Shown: positions 48,653 to 57,131, counted from the first letter of the stretch. The stretch is DNA of 64,000 bases from Candidatus Viadribacter manganicus (GCF_001679665.1 NZ_CP013244.1:1426001-1490000); one strand, 5' to 3'. The notes: generated by a model from the letters alone, not told the origin. Numbers and translations are program-made.

Positions 48653-49558
48653 ATGAGATTGATCCTTATCGCCGCTTTGTTTGTGCTTGGCTGTGCGTCC
48701 GCTCCGCCGCCTTTGTCGAGCGACGCCGAAATTGAAGCCGCCGAGCGCTCACCGCTGAATGAGTATGCGATCAACGGCCGTTGGAACGAGCCCTATGAGC
48801 CGTTCACGGTGATCGGCAATATCCACTATGTCGGGACGGCCGGTGTGAGTTCGTTCCTGATCACGACACCTGAAGGGCATTTCTTGATCGATGGCATCTT
48901 GCCGCAAAGCGTGCCGCAGATTGCCGCCAATATCCGCGCGCTCGGATATGATATCCGAGACGTAAAGTACCTGTTGAACTCCCACGCGCACTTCGATCAT
49001 GCGGGTGGCCTCGCGGGGTTACAGCGTTTGAGCGGCGCGACAATGGTGGCGAGCGCCGCGGACAGGCCGGTGCTGGAAGCGGGCGACATATCTTATGGGC
49101 CAAGCGCAGGAATGCGGTTCCCGCCCGTTCGTGTCGACCGCGTGATCGGCGACAATGAGAGCTTAAACCTCGGCGGCGTGACGCTGACCGCGCATCTGAC
49201 GCCCGGCCATACCGAGGGATGCACCTCATGGACGATGGACGTCACCGGTAACGACGGAGCGCGTCATACAGTCTTCTTCCATTGCAGCGCGACGGTTGCG
49301 GGGCAATCACTCGTGCCAGAGTCCTATCCGGGAATGGTCGCGGCGTTTCGATCGACGTTCGCCCGCGTGCGCGAGATGCGCGCTGACGTCTTTTTGGGCA
49401 ATCATGAGAATTTCTTCGACTTGGATGCCAGGCGCGACCGCCTGCGCGCCGGCGACGTGAACGCATTCGTCGATGCAAATGCCTTAAGCGCTTTCAACGT
49501 GGCGCTTGAGGCTGCCTTCGAAGCGGAGTTCGCGCGCCAGCAAGGCGCGGCGCACTGA
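48653..49558 (+). CDS. subclass B3 metallo-beta-lactamase
   Basis: 301 aa, signal MRLILIAALFVLGCASAP with a lipobox-like GCAS. The zinc site is complete for subclass B3: His111-Ala-His113-Phe-Asp115-His116 (NSHAHFDHAGG), His in TPGHTEGCTSW and the late His in FLGNHENFF. GTAGVSSFLITTPEGHFLID and ILPQSVPQIAANIRALG match B3 enzymes such as the environmental types of Caulobacterales. It should hydrolyse beta-lactams including carbapenems in the periplasm; activity is predicted. There is no mobile element next to it, so it is probably a resident gene. Confidence 0.92.
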   Translation: MRLILIAALFVLGCASAPPPLSSDAEIEAAERSPLNEYAINGRWNEPYEPFTVIGNIHYVGTAGVSSFLITTPEGHFLIDGILPQSVPQIAANIRALGYDIRDVKYLLNSHAHFDHAGGLAGLQRLSGATMVASAADRPVLEAGDISYGPSAGMRFPPVRVDRVIGDNESLNLGGVTLTAHLTPGHTEGCTSWTMDVTGNDGARHTVFFHCSATVAGQSLVPESYPGMVAAFRSTFARVREMRADVFLGNHENFFDLDARRDRLRAGDVNAFVDANALSAFNVALEAAFEAEFARQQGAAH

Positions 49559-49589
49559 TTTGACGGGCCACGCTTGGGGCTGGCCTGTC

Positions 49590-49682
49590 GCAACTTTTCT
49601 GAATGGCTGGAGCGCTCCGATCGAGCCGTTCGTGCCCTGCTCGGCAATGCGTCTCACAATCACCGACGATGGTCATTCGGCA
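49590..49682. repeat. dispersed intergenic repeat, copy near 49.6 kb
   Basis: CTTTTCTGAATGGCTGGAGC, GCTCCGATCGAGCCGTTCGT and GCCCTGCTCGGCAATGCG, then CACCGACGATGGTCATTC. Matches the 44.4-kb copy. Confidence 0.6.
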
Positions 49683-49737
49683 GGCACTTAAAATTCCTCT
49701 TGAGCCGGCCCCTAGGGCCGGCCTCATCAGAATGTGC

Positions 49738-50727
49738 ATGCATCGCCGTACCTTAATCGCGGCGGCGTGCGCATCCACAATGGGTGCAGCGGCCGCTCAG
49801 GAGAGTCCCATGAACGAAGAGGACGCAACACTTATCGTTGATGGCGTCCGCCTGCCCGGGCGTATCACGCGTCCGCGGGGCGCGGCCCGCGCCTGCATCC
49901 TTTTATTGCCCGGCTCGCTTTTCAGCGATGTTGACGGAGATTACCCAGCCTGGAATGTGCGTCCCCACCTCTACCGTGATCTTGCACACCAACTTTCGCG
50001 GGGCGGCATCGTCTCGATGCGGCAGGCCAAGATCGGCCCTGGCACCGGCAGCGAGACCATTGATGCAACGCAGGCGCTCGTGCATCAGCGCTTTGCGCAG
50101 CGTTTAGTCGTAGCGCGCGCGGCGCTTTCGCACATGCGCGCTGCTGCGCCGGACTTGCCCGCCTTTGTCGCCGGTCACAGCGAGGGTGCACTCGTGGCCT
50201 CGTTGTTGGCGGCCGAGCCGGATATCTCTCTCGAAGGCGTCGTCAGCCTCTCCGGGCCGGCCTTGCGCTTGCTCGACATCATGCGGGGACAAGCGGCCGC
50301 GATGGCGCCGCCTGGCACGACCCCCGACCTTTCCATCTTTGATCAAGCCGTCGATGACATCCGCGCCGCACGTGCGCTGAGCGCCGACGCGCGACGCAAT
50401 CCGATGCTTGCGGGGTTGGCTGCCATGCCGCCACAGGCGCTCACCTACCTGCGTGAAGTCGACGCCGTTGATCCGCGAGAAGCCGTCGCGCGGGTGGGCA
50501 CGCGCGTGCTGCTGGTGCAGGGCGGGCGCGACCAATCAGTGACGCCCGAGCAGGTAGATCAACTCGCCGCCGCACGCTCTGGCCTGCCAACCGAGATCGC
50601 GCGATTTCCGGAGCTGCAGCACTTCTACAAGCGAGCGGCGCCTGGGCTCGATCCAATGGCGAGCTTTGCGCTCGGCGGCGAGAGCGACAACGCCGTCTGC
50701 GATGCAATCCTTCGTTGGATAGGCTGA
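49738..50727 (+). CDS. exported alpha/beta hydrolase (Tat-like signal)
   Basis: About 329 aa. MHRRTLIAAACASTMGAAAA has a twin-Arg followed by a hydrophobic stretch and an AAAAQ cleavage region, compatible with Tat or Sec export. The hydrolase has ACILLLPGS (oxyanion strand), nucleophile AGHSEGALVASLL, an inserted helical cap, VLLVQGGRDQSVTPEQ (Asp) and ELQHFYKR (probable His). The esterase/peptidase substrate is unknown. The ATG at 49732 (two residues longer) is possible. Confidence 0.82.
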   Translation: MHRRTLIAAACASTMGAAAAQESPMNEEDATLIVDGVRLPGRITRPRGAARACILLLPGSLFSDVDGDYPAWNVRPHLYRDLAHQLSRGGIVSMRQAKIGPGTGSETIDATQALVHQRFAQRLVVARAALSHMRAAAPDLPAFVAGHSEGALVASLLAAEPDISLEGVVSLSGPALRLLDIMRGQAAAMAPPGTTPDLSIFDQAVDDIRAARALSADARRNPMLAGLAAMPPQALTYLREVDAVDPREAVARVGTRVLLVQGGRDQSVTPEQVDQLAAARSGLPTEIARFPELQHFYKRAAPGLDPMASFALGGESDNAVCDAILRWIG

Positions 50728-50732
50728 CACCC

Positions 50733-50813
50733 TTTAGTGGTCAGCGCGCTCCAATCAAGACAACGGCGCCCTGCTTGTCAATTCGGCTCAGGATCGCCGG
50801 ACGCGGACATTCC
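50733..50813. repeat. dispersed intergenic repeat, copy near 50.75 kb
   Basis: GTCAGCGCGCTCCAATCAAG, GCCCTGCTTGTCAATTCGGC and GGATCGCCGGACGCGGACAT. It directly precedes the tRNA-like fragments. Confidence 0.6.
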
Positions 50814-50835
50814 GCGTTGGTCGTGATATCGCCCA

Positions 50836-50940
50836 CGCCGGTCGGAGGTCGCGTGGTTCGACTCCTCGCCTGTCGCTCGCAAAACCTGGAGGGTGGTAGT
50901 AGCTCAGCGGTAGAGCATCCGGCTGCTTTGCGCCGAAGGT
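50836..50940 (+). pseudogene. two tRNA-like fragments in swapped order
   Basis: 50837-50870 looks like a tRNA 3' half: variable-loop-like AGGTC, then a T-arm GCGTGGTTCGACTCCTCGC with the TTCGANT loop and four of five stem pairs. 50894-50935 looks like a 5' half: GTAGCTCAGCGGTAGAGCA with a perfect D-stem GCTC/GAGC, then the start of an anticodon stem (TCCGGCT). The 3' half comes first, 20-25 bp before the 5' half, and the acceptor strands do not pair. The likeliest reading is the remains of two tandem tRNA genes. Confidence 0.55.
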
Positions 50941-50944
50941 GGAC

Positions 50945-51253
50945 CTACAGCGGCGCTCCGCATTTCAGACAATCACGCTGACCGCGCAGATAGCGCCTCG
51001 CAATTCCCATAGGTCTTGAAACCCAACTCCACGGTGGGCGCAGTGGGATAAGTGAAGGCTCGAACAATGATGTCGTGCAATGCGGACAAGCGCAGCGTAA
51101 GGAGCCCCGCCCAACGACCGGAAGCGGGACCAAGAGCAATCCGGCACCTGAAACTAAGAGCATTCCTTGCCACGAGCCCAGCGCAATGGACGTGGTTGCG
51201 AGCGTCCCGCTCAAGAGCACGATCGGGGCAATGGTGAAGACAACGGCTAGCAT
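50945..51253 (-). CDS. membrane protein with a C-terminal zinc-ribbon-like part
   Basis: From MLAVVFTIAPIVLLSGTLAT the chain has two hydrophobic segments, then CACPHCTTSLFEP and, at the very end, CLKCGAPL: two Cys pairs about 45 residues apart that could bind one zinc. The frame is open further upstream to 51487 (with VSFAYLVSGVG just before this ATG), so the true start may be earlier at a non-ATG codon. It ends next to the tRNA-like fragments. Function unknown. Confidence 0.5.
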   Translation of the reverse strand: MLAVVFTIAPIVLLSGTLATTSIALGSWQGMLLVSGAGLLLVPLPVVGRGSLRCACPHCTTSLFEPSLIPLRPPWSWVSRPMGIARRYLRGQRDCLKCGAPL

Positions 51254-51510
51254 GCCAACGCCGCTGACCAGGTACGCGAAGGATACAATGCCCGCGTGAA
51301 CGGCACGGTCTCGCCGAAAGCCTCCATTGCAGATCGTTCGCAGCAACACGAAGCATTGCCGAGACGATCGCGACACTTTCCCTAATTTGATCTGACGCAA
51401 GATCGGAGGCGACCGGTAGCGGAACATAAGTTGATGGGGCCTGTTGGCCTTGAACGCGCTTTTGCCGCCCCGCGGTCCATCTGACAATCGCGTAGTACCC
51501 AGAGGCCTCT

Positions 51511-52074
51511 ATGCTAGCCGTAATGCATCGACTGAGAGCGTATCACGCGCTCCTCGCGGTCTTGGCGATCGCGGCCTACCTAAGCGCTGAGTGGGGCAGA
51601 ATCCACGCGTGGTTCGGTTACGGCGTTGCTGCGGTTATCGTGCTGCGGCTCGCCCTGGCGCTCACAGGAGCTCCGCAGCTGGGCCTTATGCGGTTCTATC
51701 CGCATTTCGAGGGGATGAAGCTCGGCAATGCGATGACCCACCCGGCAATAAGCCGAACTTTATTGCTGGCGATTGCAATAAGTTTGCTGGGAGTCACAGG
51801 AACAGGGATCGTGATGGATCGAGGGCGCGCAATCGGCGTGGCCGGAACGTCGCCTGTCTACGCGAGCGCCATCATTGGCGAAACACAGGACCGCGAATAC
51901 GATGAACGCGTACGTGAATCAGGCGAAGACGAAGAAGAAGGCGTCGTTGCGGAAATCCACGAATTGCTGGCGAATCTGCTCGTCCTGCTAGTCGGCTTGC
52001 ACGTCACCTATTTGCTACTTTTCAAGCGGCCTCTGGCGCGGTTCATGCTGTTTGCCGAGCCACGCAAAAAGTAA
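51511..52074 (+). CDS. cytochrome b561-type membrane protein
   Basis: 187 aa with four helices. RLRAYHALLAVLAIAAYLSA and IHAWFGYGVAAVIVLRLALA carry the helix-1/2 histidines; EIHELLANLLVLLVGLHVTY at the end carries two more His, as in cytochrome b561/Ni-Fe hydrogenase cytochrome b proteins that bind two b hemes. A charged loop (ESGEDEEEGV) precedes the last helix. Family members pass electrons within the membrane; the soluble partner is not adjacent. Start ATG at 51511 or 51523. Confidence 0.87.
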   Translation: MLAVMHRLRAYHALLAVLAIAAYLSAEWGRIHAWFGYGVAAVIVLRLALALTGAPQLGLMRFYPHFEGMKLGNAMTHPAISRTLLLAIAISLLGVTGTGIVMDRGRAIGVAGTSPVYASAIIGETQDREYDERVRESGEDEEEGVVAEIHELLANLLVLLVGLHVTYLLLFKRPLARFMLFAEPRKK

Positions 52075-52233
52075 GCGGCCAGCGGCAGGCGACATCTAGA
52101 TCAGCCATTCACATTGATTGTTGAGGTTCGGCGTGATCTCGCCGGTAGGCGACATTCCTCACTTCGAGCCGTTCACCGCTCGTTTGCAATCGTCGATGGG
52201 GCCGGAAAGCGCCCCCCCCGCCGCCGCCGCCGG

Positions 52234-52725
52234 CTAGAAGCGGTTCTTCAAAGTCATAACTTCAGCAATTTGCTCAACGCTCTTTCCGTCGAGATTGAGA
52301 TAAAGGATCAGCGCGTTGAGAAAGTCCGCCTCGTCTTCGGTCAAATCACCGTCCGCTAAAACGAGGTCCAGAGCGTGCGCGAACAGCGGCAGCCGCATCT
52401 CGTCAGGCAGAGCTGCGCACGCCTCGCGCAGGGCGCCTTCACTGTCACGCAAGCGCTCGACAATGCGGATGTTTATTTCGGTTAGCTGCGCAGGCGAAAG
52501 CGACTTCAGGGCGCGCGATCTGTGAACCAGAGCGATCAGTTCTTCCTGCTCCACGGCGGCGATTTCGCCGTCGCAGCCGACGGCGGCAAAGAGGACCGCA
52601 AGAAACGCTTCCGGCACGCTCCAATGGCCAGGCGCGCGCGAAGCGCTGGCCCCCACAAGCTGCGACCAATCAAGCGCCTCCTCCGTAGAGGCCTTGCCTA
52701 AGGTTGAAACAAAGAAGTCGGCCAT
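52234..52725 (-). CDS. TerB-family protein
   Basis: 163 aa, all-helical. EAFLAVLFAAVGCDGEIAAV and ALDLVLADGDLTEDEADFLN carry the repeated acidic D-G-x-[IL]-x-x-x-E motifs of the TerB (tellurite resistance) fold. C-terminal LILYLNLDGKSVEQI completes it. Stand-alone TerB proteins are metal- or stress-linked but poorly defined. ATG at 52725 with GGAGAG upstream. Confidence 0.85.
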   Translation of the reverse strand: MADFFVSTLGKASTEEALDWSQLVGASASRAPGHWSVPEAFLAVLFAAVGCDGEIAAVEQEELIALVHRSRALKSLSPAQLTEINIRIVERLRDSEGALREACAALPDEMRLPLFAHALDLVLADGDLTEDEADFLNALILYLNLDGKSVEQIAEVMTLKNRF

Positions 52726-52908
52726 GGATCGCTCTCCTATTGATTCTGACTATCGATCCAGCAGAGCCAACCTTTGATCGAGCGCAACCGCGCTGCTTCG
52801 GATTCACGGCGGCTAGAAGGAAACGCCCGGCTTAAGCTCTCGGCGTTCTCGACGAGCCGGTCAGGCCCTCAATGTCAATACGGGGCGCCATCACCGAAAG
52901 CGGAAATG

Positions 52909-53097
52909 CTACGCTTTCTCACGCGCCACTAAGTACGGCTTTGAAGCCTCCCCGGCTTCGCCAACTCGGAGCGTCTCCAACTGCTCCTCCAACAATTGTC
53001 GGAGCGTAGCTTGTGTTTCAGCGTCGACTGACGTCGCAAGCTGCAAGCGCATGCGCGTGGCATTCGCGCGGGCGACAAATGCATCCATTGGGGTCAC
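52909..53097 (-). CDS. small helical protein, 62 aa
   Basis: Starts VTPMDAFVARANATRMRLQL and continues ATSVDAETQATLRQLLEEQL. The pattern FVARAN-x-x-R...L-x-x-x-x-D-x-x-x-x-x-x-LR-x-LL-x-EE is common in small alphaproteobacterial proteins of unknown role. AAGGGGAGG five bases before the GTG at 53097 fixes the start. Confidence 0.7.
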   Translation of the reverse strand: MTPMDAFVARANATRMRLQLATSVDAETQATLRQLLEEQLETLRVGEAGEASKPYLVAREKA

Positions 53098-53230
53098 GAG
53101 AACCTCCCCTTTCAAAACAGGCGAACCGACTAAACGGTGACGAGTTGCACGAAGAACGATCAGCGAAAAATCACGCGTCGCGATCGTTGATCCCGATCAA
53201 TAAAGCCGCGTCCAAGTGAACGAGGTACGT

Positions 53231-53479
53231 CTATGAGAGGCTGAAACCCACCAATCGCGCGATCCCCCCGCCAAACAAGCCGCCAAGCATGACGCCCGCC
53301 CAAAGGCCCGCCATCGCGCCACCAAGATCGAACCTTACGCCTTCCGCTCGCCTGGGAGTAGCGATCGCGCCGCCCAACCAACCCACGAGCCCCAAAACAC
53401 CGCCGCCATCCCAAGACCAAACGCAAATGGAGAGCGAAACCAAAAGAACGGCGAACTCCGCGAGCGGCACTGCAATCAT
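53231..53479 (-). CDS. small membrane protein, 82 aa
   Basis: MIAVPLAEFAVLLVSLSICV, VLGLVGWLGGAIATPRRAEG and a Gly-rich helix MAGLWAGVMLGGLFGGGIAR: three membrane segments. Gly-rich helices suggest tight packing or oligomers. Not recognised. The frame is open to 53566, but the ATG at 53479 starts at the first helix. Confidence 0.6.
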   Translation of the reverse strand: MIAVPLAEFAVLLVSLSICVWSWDGGGVLGLVGWLGGAIATPRRAEGVRFDLGGAMAGLWAGVMLGGLFGGGIARLVGFSLS

Positions 53480-53871
53480 CCTTTCGGATGCGATTGACCT
53501 ATTCACCGGATTGCCCTCCGCATCAGCGCGGTGTGGTAGGTCCAAATGGATGACAAAGCCTGCCAAGTCTGTACGGCAACGCGCACAGGGCGATCACGCT
53601 CGGCAGAAATTGCGGCGCTAGTCGTTTCCGCGAACGGCGAAGTCCTTGCCCACATCAACGGCGCCGCGACGCCTGCGGACGAACAAGGATGCGCACGCCA
53701 AGGGGACGTCGAATTCGGACGTTATCGAGAAATGGCGCGGCGCGTCGGCGATCTTCGTCATCTGGCGATCGACAGTAAATTACGAAGCTGCGATATTGTG
53801 GGACTTCGCGAGGACGACGTCTGGGTGGGCGGTGAGGCAAACGAACGAAAGTGCCGGGAGAGGAGATTTCG

Positions 53872-54327
53872 ATGCTGGCCATCTTATTCGCTCAGGCTGT
53901 GGTCAATGTTCCGGCCATTTCGCCCGCTGAGCTGTTCGGCGCCCCTGCCAATCCCAGTCACTTGAGCTTGGTAGTGGCCGACACAGTATCCGAGACCGAT
54001 CCGCAGAAGCTGTGCCCCCAAGCCAACTGCACATCGCTGTTTCTTGGTAGATATGAGAATGCTCGGACACTGGCGGGCGTTGCACTTCCGACGCAGTTTG
54101 CAGCTCGCGTAGAAATGGGCTCGCCCTGGAATATGCGCTACCGCCTCGCGTTGATCGTTGAGCAGCGTCCAGGAATGGAACCTCTCGTCCGCGCGATGGC
54201 AGGTTTCAATCAAAATACGAGCGAAGCCTGCTTCGACGTTCGAGAGACCGAGGCGCTTCGCTGGCAGCCAGAGGCGCCGGAAATTGTTCGTCAAAACGCA
54301 GTGATGTGCGTGAACGAAAACGGCTAG
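53872..54327 (+). CDS. exported hypothetical protein, 151 aa
   Basis: MLAILFAQAVVNVPAISPAE is a short signal-like start. The rest is strand-rich with cysteines in KLCPQANCTSLFLG, SEACFDVRE and NAVMCVNENG, fitting disulfides outside the cytoplasm. GAGAGGAGAT precedes the ATG at 53872. No family recognised. Confidence 0.6.
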   Translation: MLAILFAQAVVNVPAISPAELFGAPANPSHLSLVVADTVSETDPQKLCPQANCTSLFLGRYENARTLAGVALPTQFAARVEMGSPWNMRYRLALIVEQRPGMEPLVRAMAGFNQNTSEACFDVRETEALRWQPEAPEIVRQNAVMCVNENG

Positions 54328-54913
54328 CGTGCAGTGTCCGCCCCGCTCGCCCTCGCGAACATCGATTTCATGAGGATGGGTGCTGTCGCCCGCGGCGTCG
54401 GTAGCGTCGTCGCCGATGAGCGTCGTTCGCTACGCTAGCGCGTACGCAAGCCTAAGTCGGCGTCGTCAACCGGGTGCAGCCCAGTGCTTTACATCAATTC
54501 AAGAGAACAACTGGCGCGAAGCTGGCGAAACGTGTTTACCAAGTGGCGATCGCCCAAACGATCGGCGAGGTCGATTCCAGCTTCGATCCGCATCATCGTT
54601 CGCGCGCTGCATCCTTGACCAAGCTGCTGAGCGAAGGCCACGTGCCTAAACAACTCTCTCGGGTTGGGGGCAAATGGTTGCGCCGTGTTCTTGCGTCGGC
54701 GGTGTCGTAAATGCGGCCGTCGCGCGACACGGCGGCAAGGCCCGACATAGGTTTCGTGATCGACCCATTGCATTGCCTCAAAATAGCGCCTGAGGCTTAA
54801 TTCAATTGCTCACAAAGACGGTCGATTTGCAGTTTACCAAGGTTGGATATCTCAATTGATCCAGCCGGAGGCATAGAGCGAAATTCGGTGACCGGCTTAG
54901 TCGACCTTTGACT
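54328..54913. other. 590-bp stretch without a supported gene
   Basis: Overlapping frames on both strands (around 54474-54781) have mixed composition, and I cannot choose one. It could hold the decayed remainder of the IS110-type element that begins at 54914, but I see no matching IS110 C-terminal motifs. Confidence 0.4.
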
Positions 54914-55216
54914 TCATGGCCGGTTCGCCTCGAACCGGCCATCCGCAGCATGGTTCTTTTGGCGCTTGAGGTAGGCCTTCACATAGCTCGGGGGGATCAG
55001 CCGCACTGTGTGCCCGAGGCGCGAGAGTTCACGCGCCCAAAAATGCGCCGAGGCGCATGCCTCCATGCCGATCAGGCATCGCGCCTGCTTCTCGAAGAAC
55101 TCCAACAATCGCGATCGGCTCAAACGCCGCCGCAACGCGACCTCGCCGGTGCTATCGACGCCGTGCGCTTGAAACACAGATTTCGCGATATCCAATCCAA
55201 TCGTAACGGCCTGCAT
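54914..55216 (-). pseudogene. truncated IS110-family transposase (N-terminal part)
   Basis: MQAVTIGLDIAKSVFQAHGV, RRRLSRSRLLEFFEKQARCL, IGMEACASAHFWARELSRLG and RLIPPSYVKAYLKRQKNHAA are the N-terminal RuvC-like DEDD domain of IS110 transposases (Asp in GLDIAK, Glu in GMEAC). At the third catalytic region the usual KNDAADAE reads KNHAADGR and the frame soon stops, removing the Tnp20 domain with its catalytic Ser. IS110 elements lack terminal inverted repeats, so ends cannot be placed. Confidence 0.85.
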
Positions 55217-55313
55217 TGGTGCTCTCCTCCGGCTCGAACCTGCGGCTTACGCTGCAGGCGGGGCGGAGAGCCGTCCACCGCATCGAAAACGGCCATATTG
55301 CCGGTCGCTGCCT

Positions 55314-55487
55314 TTATCGACGCCTCTCAATGCGATTCATCAGGCTAAGAATTTCAAACAAGAGATCACGGTCAGCGATGCTTAGTTGGCCGAGGCAAAA
55401 ATCCTTCGCTCTCTCGGGAGAGTGGCGTCTTCCCCATTCTACGCAAGCCCGCTCGAAACGCTGCAGCAAATCATCGGCGGCGCGCAT
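55314..55487 (-). CDS. small helical protein, 57 aa
   Basis: MRAADDLLQRFERACVEWGR, RHSPERAKDFCLGQLSIADR, DLLFEILSLMNRIERRR. Fully helical, soluble. GGAGGGG stands about 10 bases before the ATG at 55487. Not recognised; lies next to the IS remnant. Confidence 0.5.
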   Translation of the reverse strand: MRAADDLLQRFERACVEWGRRHSPERAKDFCLGQLSIADRDLLFEILSLMNRIERRR

Positions 55488-55617
55488 CGCGAGTCCCCTC
55501 CAAAGGCGGGCACGCATCCGACGCGCCAAACCGCAGACACCGGAAAACCGGCTCCCATACGATGCTTGACCGAGTCGGGTCGGCAATTGTGTACGCCAAC
55601 GCACAAATCAGGATTCG

Positions 55618-55690
55618 CTAAGTTCCTCAGTTGCGGTCAATCGCTTAGCCACCGCAGCAACGGCGCGTTGTCGCAGAACTCAGACATCGG
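55618..55690. repeat. dispersed intergenic repeat, copy near 55.65 kb
   Basis: GCGGTCAATCGCTTAGCCAC, CGCAGCAACGGCGCGTTGTC then GCAGAACTCAGACATCGG. Moderately degenerate copy. Confidence 0.5.
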
Positions 55691-55725
55691 ACCCGGCTGC
55701 GAAATGTCCGGAGTCGCTACGAGGG

Positions 55726-56349
55726 TTGCGTGATGTCCGTCTCGGATCGAGTCTTAGGCCGCCGCCCCTCGTCGCATCAGCGCTTCTACTGGCGCCGATG
55801 GCGCTTGCACCTTCGACGCCGAGTTTCGACCTGGGGTATGGGATGTGGATCGCGGCTCCCGGTTGGAGCCACCTGTTTGGACTGTCGCTTGTCGTTTGGT
55901 GGGCTGCGCTGGCCTTCGCAATTGAGTCACGGACGACCCGGCCCATACGACACAAACTACGCGTCGTACTTGCGCTTGCGGCTTGCGCCTTCGCAAACGT
56001 GACCGTCATGTCGTTCTTGATTGCCACTCTTGCTCGACAACCGATCCTGACCGCATTGGCGAGAGTAGCCGTGTGGAGTTGGATCGCTAGCGTTCTGGCG
56101 ACCTGTTGGTTCACCGCAAGGGCGATTGTGACACTAACGACCGGCAACTCCGATACGGGCGAGACTTTGGGCGTCGCGCTTTTGATTTTCTTCGCTCCGA
56201 TTGGAGTTTGGTTTCTTCGAAAGAGTATTGCGAAGGTCTTGGCGCAGCCCCGTGCATTGCAAATCCAAAGAGTCCGGATTGAGCCAGGGTGCGTCATACG
56301 CCTGATTTTCGCGACCGACCTACACGCTCCAAACCGGACCGCGATTTAG
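55726..56349 (+). CDS. membrane protein, 207 aa, ending inside a dispersed repeat
   Basis: Four to five hydrophobic segments: ALLLAPMALAP, LFGLSLVVWWAALAFAIE, VVLALAACAFANVTVMSFLI, SWIASVLATCWFTARAIVTL and LGVALLIFFAPIGVWFL, with a basic tail. The last 19 residues and the stop are encoded by a dispersed-repeat copy (from 56304), so the original C-terminus was probably replaced. It starts with TTG at 55726. Family unknown. Confidence 0.55.
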   Translation: MRDVRLGSSLRPPPLVASALLLAPMALAPSTPSFDLGYGMWIAAPGWSHLFGLSLVVWWAALAFAIESRTTRPIRHKLRVVLALAACAFANVTVMSFLIATLARQPILTALARVAVWSWIASVLATCWFTARAIVTLTTGNSDTGETLGVALLIFFAPIGVWFLRKSIAKVLAQPRALQIQRVRIEPGCVIRLIFATDLHAPNRTAI

Positions 56350-56390
56350 CGCACGCAACAAAGGCGTGTTGTCGCCGAAATAGGACATTC
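56304..56390. repeat. dispersed intergenic repeat, copy near 56.35 kb
   Basis: ATTTTCGCGACCGACCTACA, CGCTCCAAACCGGACCGCGA, TTTAGCGCACGCAACAAAGG, CGTGTTGTCGCCGAAATAGG and ACATTCGCG. Very similar in layout to the 57.15-kb copy; its left part codes for the end of the preceding membrane protein. Confidence 0.7.
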
Positions 56391-56501
56391 GCGAGAATCT
56401 CGATCTTGGATAGCCGATTTAGCCTCGGCGCTTATTCGGCGGCGGCAAAGCACCGCGCGAACGAGAGCGCACCGAGCGTGCGAACATTGGCCCGGGCCGA
56501 C

Positions 56502-57029
56502 CTACTGCGCCGGGGTCATCGTTACCATCGATGGAAATTCTGGATTCGGAGATGGTTCTTGCGCGGTCTCTGTCCAGGTGACGATGGTGCGAAGCGTGCG
56601 GGTTTGCGGCTCGTCCGCGACCATAACATCTTCATCGTATTCCAAATCAATGCGTCCGGGCGATGCGGCGATCACGCGATAATCGCGAAAGTCGCCGAGA
56701 AGAAAAGCCCTCTCATCATGCGGTGAGACGAAGGCCAGATAGACACGAAGGCCGTTCATGGCCGGATCGCCACTCGCCATTCCGTACATGCGCACCGCGG
56801 CGATATTCGACATGTCCGGAAGATCGTTAAACTTGACCACTGCAAACGCTGCGATTGCTGGATCGTCTTGAGCGAGCGGGCTCCATGTTTGGGGCTCGCC
56901 ATCACCTTCAACGAAACGCGCCGGCGCCTCGACGCTGGACGGGGCGGTCGTGGTTGAAGGGTTGCAACCCGCGACGGTGAGGCACCCAGCTATCAGCACC
57001 GCAGAAATTGAAACGCGACAGATCGACAT
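56502..57029 (-). CDS. putative lipoprotein, 175 aa
   Basis: MSICRVSISAVLIAGCLTVA then GCNPS: lipobox VAGC. After a Thr/Ser/Pro linker come strand-rich segments (AFAVVKFNDLPDMSNIAAVR, MNGLRVYLAFVSPHDERAFL, LLGDFRDYRVIAASPGRIDL). Family unknown; anchored in a membrane facing the periplasm. ATG at 57029 starts the signal. Confidence 0.68.
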   Translation of the reverse strand: MSICRVSISAVLIAGCLTVAGCNPSTTTAPSSVEAPARFVEGDGEPQTWSPLAQDDPAIAAFAVVKFNDLPDMSNIAAVRMYGMASGDPAMNGLRVYLAFVSPHDERAFLLGDFRDYRVIAASPGRIDLEYDEDVMVADEPQTRTLRTIVTWTETAQEPSPNPEFPSMVTMTPAQ

Positions 57030-57131
57030 CTGGCCCCCACCCCACAACGTCGACTTTCGCTAAAGACCCCGCTCCACAAAGGCAAGCCCAGGCTGGCCAG
57101 TGTCGCAAAAGAGCCAAGGCGCGTCATGGCG

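Noticed and set aside
50837..50940. Permuted tmRNA (two-piece ssrA)
   Set aside because: The 5' piece has a normal tRNA D-arm, which tmRNA lacks, and no tag reading frame, resume codon or acceptor pairing is visible.
53546..53965. 139-aa plus-strand frame overlapping the exported protein at 53872
   Set aside because: It begins CQVCTATRTG like a ribbon but quickly loses plausible composition and overlaps the better supported gene by 90 bp in another frame.
54474..54781. Competing frames on both strands beside the IS110 remnant
   Set aside because: None has a start signal, motif or composition better than the others; left as unassigned.
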